NCBI GenBank assembly: GCA_013288555.1
Contig: JABDBQ010000020.1
Location: 1-43,351 of the forward strand
Direction of reading: 5' to 3'
DNA: 43,351 bases
Source of the DNA: Bacteroidota bacterium
GTDB lineage: Bacteria > Bacteroidota > Bacteroidia > CAILMK01
The notes under the pieces were generated by a model. It saw only the letters and a list, made by a program, of their open reading frames with translations. It did not search any database and had not been told where the DNA came from. Made by a program: the position numbers and the translations under genes. How positions within the stretch are numbered: the first letter of the stretch is position 1; every line of letters begins with the position of its first letter. Shown here in pieces: positions 8,720-15,961 of this stretch.

Positions 8720-9370
8720 TTATTCGCATTGTTTCAACAAGTCATCAGCCATTTTTTTTCCCCAATGTGGTGCAAAATCACTTGCCGGTTTAAATACGTG
8801 GTATTCAACAACAGCTTTCTCAAGAACCGGTTTGGCTTTTTCTTTACCGCCACCAAACATTTTTGGGGTATGAAAAAGTCCCTGGCCTTCCAGGAAATAA
8901 GGACGCGGATTGAGGGAATCTATTTTTTCAGCAGTTTTAAATTGCTGGCTTGCAAGTGTTCCATACTTTTTTCCCCTTGTTGCAGGGTCAACCATGATTC
9001 GACCCTGATCAATAAATCCCTTAACTGCATATATTTCAGCATTATTAGGAGCTAAGGCATCGGCCTTATTTATAAGCGATTCCGCTTTATCAAGGTAGTC
9101 GTCAATGCTTTTTTTGTCCTTGTGTTGTGTAAATCCGGCCAAAACATAACAATAGGCAGCATAGTAGTCGGGAAGCCATTCTTTGCTCTCGGCCCCGGCA
9201 ATCCGTTCAAAAGTATTGGCAAGCTGAATAAATTGCTCCGGTGCAATGGCAGAGTCCAACTGACTCACTGAACTTTTCATAGCCTGTTCATATTGTGGAC
9301 CACCGGCAAAGGCCTTTTTAGATAGAAATGCTGTAAATATCAAAGCAGCAATGAGTAATGTCCTTTTCAT
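8720..9370 (-). CDS. Secreted TPR-like protein of unknown function
   Basis: I chose the ATG at 9370 because it opens a clean signal peptide (MKRTLLIAALIFTAFLSKKAFA). A start 51 nt further up would prepend a basic stretch and overlap the preceding gene. The mature part (~195 residues) is helical, with pairs resembling tetratricopeptide units (LANTFERIAGAESKEWLPDY, ADALAPNNAEIYAVKGFID, AEKIDSLNPRPYFLEGQGLF). It begins 28 bp after the TonB-dependent receptor stop on the same strand, so the two are likely co-transcribed. A role as periplasmic partner of the receptor is only inference. I do not recognise a specific family. Confidence 0.82.
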   Translation of the reverse strand: MKRTLLIAALIFTAFLSKKAFAGGPQYEQAMKSSVSQLDSAIAPEQFIQLANTFERIAGAESKEWLPDYYAAYCYVLAGFTQHKDKKSIDDYLDKAESLINKADALAPNNAEIYAVKGFIDQGRIMVDPATRGKKYGTLASQQFKTAEKIDSLNPRPYFLEGQGLFHTPKMFGGGKEKAKPVLEKAVVEYHVFKPASDFAPHWGKKMADDLLKQCE

Positions 9371-9398
9371 TTTGCATATTTTTATTGTAATGTATAAT

Positions 9399-11567
9399 CT
9401 AATTCGTCGTCTTTCTACCAATGTCTACAAACATACCAATAAAAAAGGTACGGTAAGATGGCGGGATGATCGGGTAGGCTGTTTTTCCATCTAACGAATA
9501 GCGGTATCCATATATGTTTTTAAAATTGGGCACATCGGCAATGGATACAAATACAACTGTGAAATTATTCCATAACTGGGTAAGATAGCTATATCCAAGA
9601 CTGATATCTTTATAATCTGGGGTTGTTGTTTCCACAAATTCAGGACTGTATGATGGCCTTCCGGTAGCATATGTAAAAGTGGCGCTGATACTTGAATTGA
9701 TTGCAGGGAAGCTTTGCTTGTAAACGACAGACAGGGTATGTTTTGCAGCAAATGTGGGCATAACCTCATCCTCATATCTCCTGAATAATCGTTTGGTATC
9801 AAGATATGAATAAGAAATCCAGTAATCTACATGTTTAATGGTCTTTTTATCCCTCCAGAAAACGTCAATACCATCCGCATAACCGTAGCCGCTGTTATCA
9901 ACAATAGAATCCTGACCGATTCCTGACTGATATACCCTGGCCAGGTTATTATATTTCTTATAATACCCTTCCACCCTGAAAGTGCGGTCGTCATCCATAT
10001 ACTGGTAGTCTAGTATATAATGTGTGGCCAGTTCGTAAGTCATTCCCGGACTTTTATATAAATAAGGCTCTTGCGACAGGTATAAAAGGTCCCTGTCAGG
10101 TGTCTGGTAGAATTCTCCATAAGCTGCTGAAAGTTGTGTTTTGTCTCCTGTTTTGTAGGCCAGAGATAATCTCGGGGCCGCATTATATTTATTCAGAAAT
10201 TTGGAATACTCCGCTCTGGCCCCAATTCTTGCTGCCAGTTTTCTTGTAATAAATAAATCTGATTCAGCATATACAGCAGCATATTGCTCTTTCAGCGAAT
10301 TCTGATAAATACCAAAACTATCCGTAAAATTCTGAAGCTGCCCATCCACTCCGAATTTTATATCGGAACTCACATTTACAAGTGGATGGGTAACATAAAT
10401 TTTGGTTTGGGTTAATTCCTGTGTCCTGCCAAAAGGTATAAGAACTCCTGAAGTATCAAAATTGATATTATCATGGCTTTTGCTGTAAGATAGCCCGGTA
10501 TATAATTTCCAATTGTTAAAACAATCAGAATAGGTAGCATTGATATATAAGTTGTTGTTTTTTATATCAAAACGATCTTCAATCGGGGAATAGGTGAGGC
10601 TCGGAAAATTCAGTGTTGAGTGACTTAAACTATAAGTTGCATAAAATTTGATAATACCTGTTTCGGAAGTTTTTTGCCTGAAGATCAACGCGCCATTCCC
10701 GGTTTCAGGAGGTTTAATCCACTGGGTATTCTGGGGATTTAAAAAAAAGAAAGGCTGCAGGTTTGCGTAGCTGCCTTCAATACTTAACTGTGTATTTTTC
10801 CATCGTTGGGTATGGTTTGCTCCAAAACCCACAGCGGTAATACTTACACCAGTACTGGTTTGGTCAGCCAGGTCATCCGTGCTTAATACTAATGTAGAAG
10901 AAAGTGCCTGACCGTATAAAGCAGAATATCCACCAGTACTGAAAACAGTCCCTGTGAATAAAAATGGAGAAAACCTGCCCCGTTGTGGTACATCAGGAAT
11001 ACTGCTGAAATAAGGGTTTTGAACTACCATATCATCAATGATGGTTTTGGTTTCACCAGCATCACCGCCTCTTACAAAAAGACCTTCCTGTTCACCAATT
11101 TGCTGGGCACCCGGTAATGTTTTCATGGCGCCGGTTATATCACCTGAAGCGCCTGCTGTTGTAACAATATCAATGGGTTTTAAGATAGTAGCTCTTTTTT
11201 TATCACTAGCTTCAAAAGATCCTGCAGATATCACTACCTGGTTTCCTTCAGTTGCTTTTTCAATCAAGATGGCGTTTATAACCATATTTTTGTCGTTGAT
11301 ATTTATTTCAACCTCTTTTGTCTCGTAGCCAAGATAACTAAAGACCAAAGTTTGCTTTCCTTTTTCACTGGTTTTGAAACTGTATTCCCCTTTGTCATTA
11401 GTACTTGAACCGTCGTATGTTCCTTTTAAAAGGACACTTGCATAAGGAAGTGGGTTTTTTGTTTCATCGGATATTTTACCTGAAATATTGACCTGGCCCG
11501 AACTTTGAAAGGTACAAAGTAGTATGGCTAACAAAAAGGCGGAGCGGAAAAGAATTTTAAATCTCAT
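9399..11567 (-). CDS. TonB-dependent outer membrane receptor with carboxypeptidase-like regulatory domain
   Basis: This 722-residue protein has a signal peptide (ending near SSGQ). A CarboxypepD_reg-like beta-sandwich covers about residues 25-105 (ISGKISDETKNPLPYASVLL, DKGEYSF, FSYLGYETKEVEI). The plug domain covers about 115-235 (GAMKTLPGAQQIGEQEGLFV, RGGDAGETKTIIDDMVV). A beta-barrel rich in aromatic-alternating strands runs to the C-terminus. It imports an unknown ligand across the outer membrane with energy from TonB-ExbBD. No SusD partner is adjacent, so it is not a standard polysaccharide utilisation pair. A MarR regulator is transcribed divergently, and the palindrome between them suggests that this receptor is its target. 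Confidence 0.93.
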   Translation of the reverse strand: MRFKILFRSAFLLAILLCTFQSSGQVNISGKISDETKNPLPYASVLLKGTYDGSSTNDKGEYSFKTSEKGKQTLVFSYLGYETKEVEININDKNMVINAILIEKATEGNQVVISAGSFEASDKKRATILKPIDIVTTAGASGDITGAMKTLPGAQQIGEQEGLFVRGGDAGETKTIIDDMVVQNPYFSSIPDVPQRGRFSPFLFTGTVFSTGGYSALYGQALSSTLVLSTDDLADQTSTGVSITAVGFGANHTQRWKNTQLSIEGSYANLQPFFFLNPQNTQWIKPPETGNGALIFRQKTSETGIIKFYATYSLSHSTLNFPSLTYSPIEDRFDIKNNNLYINATYSDCFNNWKLYTGLSYSKSHDNINFDTSGVLIPFGRTQELTQTKIYVTHPLVNVSSDIKFGVDGQLQNFTDSFGIYQNSLKEQYAAVYAESDLFITRKLAARIGARAEYSKFLNKYNAAPRLSLAYKTGDKTQLSAAYGEFYQTPDRDLLYLSQEPYLYKSPGMTYELATHYILDYQYMDDDRTFRVEGYYKKYNNLARVYQSGIGQDSIVDNSGYGYADGIDVFWRDKKTIKHVDYWISYSYLDTKRLFRRYEDEVMPTFAAKHTLSVVYKQSFPAINSSISATFTYATGRPSYSPEFVETTTPDYKDISLGYSYLTQLWNNFTVVFVSIADVPNFKNIYGYRYSLDGKTAYPIIPPSYRTFFIGMFVDIGRKTTN

Positions 11568-11654
11568 GTAAAATTATTTTTTGTAAATGTATGTTTCTAA
11601 TAAGTTTAATGACGGTTTAATCGAACAAATATTTCAATTCTATATTCAATATTA

Positions 11655-11683
11655 TTGATATAATTTTGACAAAATTATATCAA
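11655..11683. promoter_or_regulatory. Perfect 29-bp palindrome: candidate MarR operator over divergent promoters
   Basis: Arms TTGATATAATTTTG (11655-11668) and its exact reverse complement (11670-11683) flank a single central A. Each arm contains TAATTTTG, a match to the -7 pattern TAnnTTTG, on opposite strands. On the minus strand, ATTG at 11698-11701 lies 20 nt upstream of that box, giving a plausible promoter for the TonB receptor gene. A dyad placed over the promoters between a MarR gene and its divergent neighbour is the usual architecture for a MarR operator. Confidence 0.65.
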
Positions 11684-11720
11684 ATTTGTTATAAATGCAA
11701 TATTTGTGTTGTTATTTTAG

Positions 11721-11728
11721 TAAATTTG
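11721..11728 (+). promoter_or_regulatory. Candidate -7 box for the marR-like gene
   Basis: TAAATTTG matches TAnnTTTG and ends 18 nt before the chosen TTG start. A TTTG at 11703-11706 is closer than usual (14 nt), so the -33 match is weak. Confidence 0.4.
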
Positions 11729-11746
11729 TGTTAAAATAATTGTAAC

Positions 11747-12391
11747 TTGAACAAAACCGTTGAAATTGTTAACGAATGGGCATCTTTTGAGGAAAAGCAT
11801 CCCCATGCAGACCTCGAGGAATTCTGCAGACATTATTTGATCAAATCAAGGGAGGCTAAGAACCCGGAATTGCCTTTTCAGGGTGCCATGCCGCCGCAGC
11901 CAAAAATTGTATTGGTTAAGCTATTAGGCAGGATATCAGGAATGTACCAGATATATGCCGACCCTGCATTAGCTGAAATCGGGATCAGGCACCTGGGTGA
12001 TTTTTTGTTTCTGAATGTTATTTACCACACAAAAGAACCCAGGAAAACAGATGTGATCCATGAAACTATGACTGAACTTTCAACCGGACTGCTGATTATT
12101 TCTTATCTTAAGCATAGAAAGTTGATTACGGAACATTCAGATCCTACAGACAAAAGGTCAAAACGTTTAAAAATAACACCTGAAGGAATTAAGGTTTTAT
12201 TTAGAAGTTATGAACAAATGATAAAAATAGGGGAGTTGATGTTTGGTGAAATGCCTGATGAAGACATTAATTTATGCGTTCAACTCTTAAAAAACATTGA
12301 CCAAAAATTTTCAAAACTCTGGCATCAACACAAAGGGATACCATTGGGTGAGGTTATTGAAAAAATGAAAAATGTTGACAATGACCGATGA
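11747..12391 (+). CDS. MarR-family winged-helix transcription regulator
   Basis: This 214-residue protein has a MarR-type core: a helix-turn-helix region (TVIHETM-like, in KTDVIHETMTELSTGLLIIS) and a wing with the family's D-x-R-S signature (DPTDKRSKRLKITPEG), followed by dimerisation helices. It is about 60 residues longer than a standard MarR because of an N-terminal extension (residues 1-60). The only start close to the in-frame stop at 11732 is TTG at 11747; no ATG gives the complete extension, so translation from TTG is likely. It is divergent from the TonB receptor gene with a 179-bp gap holding a perfect palindrome, which fits a regulator of itself and the receptor. It precedes the pse genes but need not control them. 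Confidence 0.85.
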   Translation: MNKTVEIVNEWASFEEKHPHADLEEFCRHYLIKSREAKNPELPFQGAMPPQPKIVLVKLLGRISGMYQIYADPALAEIGIRHLGDFLFLNVIYHTKEPRKTDVIHETMTELSTGLLIISYLKHRKLITEHSDPTDKRSKRLKITPEGIKVLFRSYEQMIKIGELMFGEMPDEDINLCVQLLKNIDQKFSKLWHQHKGIPLGEVIEKMKNVDNDR

Positions 12392-12467
12392 TGTTAGTTG
12401 TTTTAGAAGCAAAATTTTTATGGATGGGCCTCTTAGAGATACTATCCCAAAATATTAAGGAAAACAT

Positions 12468-12475
12468 TAAATTTG
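12468..12475 (+). promoter_or_regulatory. Candidate -7 box immediately before pseB
   Basis: TAAATTTG matches TAnnTTTG and ends 4 nt before the pseB ATG. A promoter here would make a leaderless or near-leaderless transcript. No -33 TTTG is seen at the usual distance. Confidence 0.35.
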
Positions 12476-12479
12476 CAGA

Positions 12480-13490
12480 ATGCTAAACGGTAAAGTTATT
12501 TTGGTTACAGGAGGGACGGGCTCCTTTGGGAAGAAATTCGTTCAGACAGTTTTGAAGGATTATCCGGACATTAAAAAACTTATTATTTTCTCTCGCGACG
12601 AGTTGAAGCAGTTTGAAATGGCCCAGGTTTATAATCCTGTTAAGGACAAAAGATTGAGATATTTTATCGGAGATGTAAGAGATAAAGAACGATTATATCG
12701 CGCTTTCGATGGGGTTGATATTGTGGTTCATGCCGCTGCATTGAAACAGGTACCCGCTGCGGAATATAATCCCATGGAATTTATCAAAACCAATATAATT
12801 GGTGCTGAAAATGTGATAGATGCCGCTATAGACAGGGGAATTTCAACTGTTATTGCGTTATCGACCGATAAAGCAGCAGCTCCTATCAATTTGTATGGGG
12901 CTACCAAATTGTGCTCAGATAAACTTTTTGTGGCCGCTAATAATTTTAAAGGGCCTCATAACATTAAATTTTCTGTGGTCAGGTATGGTAATGTAATGGG
13001 ATCGAGGGGTTCGGTTATTCCTTTTTTCATGGAGAAAAGAAATAATGGGACCATTCCGATAACACATAATCAAATGACCCGTTTCAATATTTCACTCGAA
13101 GAAGGCGTAAAACTCGTACTTCACGCTATTGAACATTCATGGGGTGGAGAGATATTTGTCCCTAAATTACCGTCTTATCACATTACTGATGTTGCAGAGG
13201 CCATCGCACCAGGTGTAAAAATTGAAATGGTTGGAATTAGACCAGGTGAAAAAATTCATGAAGAAATGATAACAGAATCGGATTCTTTCACTACAGTTGA
13301 TGCAGGTAAGTATTATATAATATTACCTCAAACTTCAATGTGGGACCAGGAAGAGTATTTAAAAACGATTAACGGGAAACGGGTTGAACCCGGGTTTAAA
13401 TATAACAGCGGATCGAATACCGAATGGCTCAATGTGAAAGAGATTAGAAATCTTATCAGAACATTTGTTGATCCGGATTTTAAAATTTAA
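12480..13490 (+). CDS. pseB: UDP-N-acetylglucosamine 4,6-dehydratase (inverting), pseudaminic acid pathway
   Basis: PseB carries out the first step of pseudaminic acid synthesis: 4,6-dehydration of UDP-GlcNAc with C5 inversion to the 4-keto sugar. The 336-residue protein is an extended SDR with the NADP loop TGGTGSFGKKF near residue 9. Active-site residues match the FlaA1/PseB pattern: Asp130-Lys131 (STDKAA) and Tyr139-x3-Lys143 (NLYGATK). HAAALKQVPAAEYNP is a family signature. It begins the nonulosonic acid locus and its stop is one base before the pseC start. The family assignment is firm; retaining homologues (such as CapD/FlmA) are a less likely alternative given pseC and pseI nearby. Confidence 0.95.
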   Translation: MLNGKVILVTGGTGSFGKKFVQTVLKDYPDIKKLIIFSRDELKQFEMAQVYNPVKDKRLRYFIGDVRDKERLYRAFDGVDIVVHAAALKQVPAAEYNPMEFIKTNIIGAENVIDAAIDRGISTVIALSTDKAAAPINLYGATKLCSDKLFVAANNFKGPHNIKFSVVRYGNVMGSRGSVIPFFMEKRNNGTIPITHNQMTRFNISLEEGVKLVLHAIEHSWGGEIFVPKLPSYHITDVAEAIAPGVKIEMVGIRPGEKIHEEMITESDSFTTVDAGKYYIILPQTSMWDQEEYLKTINGKRVEPGFKYNSGSNTEWLNVKEIRNLIRTFVDPDFKI

Positions 13491-13491
13491 T

Positions 13492-14643
13492 ATGATAAAA
13501 CCTATTCCATATGGGCGCCAGCATATATCTGATTTGGATATTCAGGCTGTAATTGAAACGCTACAATCGGATTTTTTGACTCAGGGGCCTAAGATTGCTG
13601 AATTCGAAGAAAAATTTGCTTCGTACATTGGTTCAAGATATGCAGTAGCCGTGTCAAATGGAACTGCGGCACTTCACTTATCCATGATGGCACTCGGTGT
13701 TGACGATGAAACGAATGTTATAGTTAGTCCAATAACTTTCGCTGCAGATGGCAACGGGGTACGCTATTGTGGTGGCAACGTTTATTTTGCTGATATTGAT
13801 CCGGAAACATATAATATAGATATCAATTCGGTAAAGAATCTTATTGAATCAATGCCTGAAGGATTTTTTAGCGGTATCGTAGTTGTTGATTTTGCAGGGC
13901 GGCCAATGGAACTTGACATATTACGGGCTTTGACGGAAGAAAATGATATGTGGATCGTTGAAGATGCATGCCATGCGCCTGGCGGTCATTTTTTCGACAT
14001 TAATGAAAAAAGGCATAATTGTGGAAGCGGATATTTTGCTGAGTTGGCGGTATTTTCCTTTCATCCGGTCAAACATATTGCCACAGGTGAAGGTGGGATG
14101 ATTACAACCAATAATACCCAGCTATATGAAAAACTTAAACTTCTTCGCACACATGGCATAACAAAAGATCCGGCAATTATGGATCAAAATCATGGCGGCT
14201 GGTATTATGAAATGATAGAATTGGGATATAATTACAGGATGCCGGATATACAGGCCGCTCTCGGGATATCTCAACTTTCAGTAGCTGATGCCAATATGCA
14301 AAGGAGGCAGGAATTGGCAAGGAGATACAATAAAGCATTTGAAAACACGCCTATAAAAGCGCCGAAAGTAATGACTAATGGCCTCCATGCTTATCATTTA
14401 TATGTTATTCAGGTAGAAAACAGGAAAGGATTGTACGATCATTTGCATGCCAACCAGATATATGCCCAGGTTCACTATGTACCTATGCATCTGATGCCTT
14501 ATTATAAAAATCTGGGATTTAAAGAGGGCGATTATCCAGTTTCCGAGGCCTATTACAACAAATGTCTGAGCCTGCCAATGTATGCATCTCTAACGGATGA
14601 ACAGCAAGATTATGTAATTGAAAAGGTATTGGAATTTGTTTGA
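13492..14643 (+). CDS. pseC: UDP-4-amino-4,6-dideoxy-N-acetyl-beta-L-altrosamine transaminase
   Basis: PseC is a PLP enzyme that transfers an amino group from glutamate to C4 of the PseB product. The 383-residue protein belongs to the DegT/DnrJ/EryC1 aminotransferase family: IPYGRQHISDLDIQAVIETL at the N-terminus, VSNGTAALHLSMMAL, EDACHAPGG, and the PLP lysine Lys194 in FHPVKHIATGEGG. I used the ATG at 13492, one base after the pseB stop. A start 27 nt earlier would overlap pseB and add a non-conserved MLIRILKFN. The tight junction with pseB and spsF-like genes supports a single operon. Confidence 0.95.
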   Translation: MIKPIPYGRQHISDLDIQAVIETLQSDFLTQGPKIAEFEEKFASYIGSRYAVAVSNGTAALHLSMMALGVDDETNVIVSPITFAADGNGVRYCGGNVYFADIDPETYNIDINSVKNLIESMPEGFFSGIVVVDFAGRPMELDILRALTEENDMWIVEDACHAPGGHFFDINEKRHNCGSGYFAELAVFSFHPVKHIATGEGGMITTNNTQLYEKLKLLRTHGITKDPAIMDQNHGGWYYEMIELGYNYRMPDIQAALGISQLSVADANMQRRQELARRYNKAFENTPIKAPKVMTNGLHAYHLYVIQVENRKGLYDHLHANQIYAQVHYVPMHLMPYYKNLGFKEGDYPVSEAYYNKCLSLPMYASLTDEQQDYVIEKVLEFV

Positions 14644-14646
14644 AAA

Positions 14647-15387
14647 ATGATGTTGGATAAAAAAGCAGGAATTATCACCCAAGCAAGGATGACAAGCACA
14701 AGGTTGCCCGGGAAAATACTGAAAGAGGTGAAGGGAAAGTCAATACTGGAATATCAGGTGGATAGGTTAAAGTGGAGTGGGATTCCGATGTATATTGCTA
14801 CTACAACAAACCTGACAGATGATATAATTGCAGATTTTGCCAAAGACCATAATGTTGTATTCAGCAGAGGATCAGAAGACAATGTACTTAGCAGATATTA
14901 TCAATGCGCTAAGGAAAATGAACTGGATGTTGTGATACGTGTAACATCAGACTGTCCGCTGATTGATGGATACCAGGTAAAAGAAGGCCTCGAGGCTTAT
15001 CTGAAAATGAATGACGAAAATCTCTATCTTTCAAATAGTATCGAAAGAACCTACCCAAGAGGATTTGATTATGAGATATTTTCATTTGGATTATTGGAAG
15101 ACGCATATAAAAATGCTGACAGAGTGCCTGAACTGGAACATGTGACACCTTATATCCGTTCAAACAGGTCAGGCAAAGTAAATGTCTATAACATATCAAA
15201 TACTGAAAATTATGGTAGTTTAAGGATCACACTCGATACACCCGAAGACTTTGAATTGATTTCAAGGTTGATTGATGACTATCATGCAGAAAAAATTGGA
15301 TATAAAGAAATAACAGAAATTCTTATCAACCACCCCGAACTGGTGGCTATAAATGCACATGTTGAGCAAAAGAAAGTAGATGCCTGA
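14647..15387 (+). CDS. SpsF-type cytidylyltransferase, likely CMP-nonulosonate synthetase
   Basis: This 246-residue protein belongs to the SpsF/COG1861 branch of the CMP-KDO/NeuA-like nucleotidyltransferases. The nucleotide-binding loop is QARMTSTRLPGKILKEVKG, followed by DNVLSRYYQCA and VIRVTSDCPLIDG. In a pse locus it most likely activates the sugar acid with CTP, the PseF step. It is not the classical PseF sequence type, so I leave the symbol empty. The start may be ATG at 14647 or the adjacent ATG at 14650. It overlaps the next gene by 8 nt. Confidence 0.85.
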   Translation: MMLDKKAGIITQARMTSTRLPGKILKEVKGKSILEYQVDRLKWSGIPMYIATTTNLTDDIIADFAKDHNVVFSRGSEDNVLSRYYQCAKENELDVVIRVTSDCPLIDGYQVKEGLEAYLKMNDENLYLSNSIERTYPRGFDYEIFSFGLLEDAYKNADRVPELEHVTPYIRSNRSGKVNVYNISNTENYGSLRITLDTPEDFELISRLIDDYHAEKIGYKEITEILINHPELVAINAHVEQKKVDA

Positions 15388-15961
15388 TTATAAATGTCTT
15401 ATAAGGAATAAGTTCAAAATCAATCAATATCAATTGATTCCTTTACGCGAAGAGGATATTTATAAAATTAAAAAATGGCGGAATGAACAGATGGATGTTC
15501 TTCGTCAGAAAAGAGTCCTGACTAATGCAGATCAGGGGAAATATTTCAAAGATTACGTCCTGCCTAATTTTTCTGAGGAATATCCCACGATGATCTTATT
15601 TAGTTTCCTTGATGAGAATAACAATCTCATTGGCTATGGGGGGCTTACAAATATAGATTGGGAAAGTAAACGGGCTGAGATTTCATTTTTAGTTGATACA
15701 AGCAGAATAACAGATAAAGAAATCTACAGGTCTGATTTTGGTTCTTTCCTTAAAATGATAAAGCAGGTTGCGTTTGATGATTTGAAATTTAATCGTTTGT
15801 TTACTGAAACATACGATATCAGGCCGCTGCATATTTCAATTCTAGAAGAAAATAATTTAAGGGCAGAAGGGCGCATGAAAGAACATGTTTATATTAATGG
15901 AAGCTATGTCGATTCTTTATTGCATGGCTGTTTAAAATCGTATTATGAATCTGAAAAATAA
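15380..15961 (+). CDS. PseH-like GNAT N-acetyltransferase
   Basis: This 193-residue protein has the GNAT layout: an early LIPLREEDIYKIKKWRNEQ segment, a central beta strand NNLIGYGGLTNIDWESKRAEI, and a C-terminal TETYDIRPLHISILEENNLR like the acyl-CoA region of RimJ/PseH proteins. The expected job in this locus is N-acetylation of the 4-amino group made by PseC, using acetyl-CoA. It overlaps the cytidylyltransferase gene by 8 nt and the following fusion gene by 17 nt, so translation is probably coupled across all three. Another acyl donor cannot be excluded from sequence. Confidence 0.82.
   Translation: MPDYKCLIRNKFKINQYQLIPLREEDIYKIKKWRNEQMDVLRQKRVLTNADQGKYFKDYVLPNFSEEYPTMILFSFLDENNNLIGYGGLTNIDWESKRAEISFLVDTSRITDKEIYRSDFGSFLKMIKQVAFDDLKFNRLFTETYDIRPLHISILEENNLRAEGRMKEHVYINGSYVDSLLHGCLKSYYESEK

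Noticed and set aside
9371-9421. Longer N-terminus for the TPR-like gene
   Set aside because: It would overlap the receptor gene and place a basic stretch before a perfect signal peptide that begins at the ATG at 9370.
11038-11328. Open frame antisense to the TonB receptor plug region
   Set aside because: Low-complexity translation opposite conserved plug motifs; a coding shadow.
13465-13491. Earlier start for pseC inside pseB
   Set aside because: The extra nine residues are unlike the family, and ATG 13492 directly follows the pseB stop.
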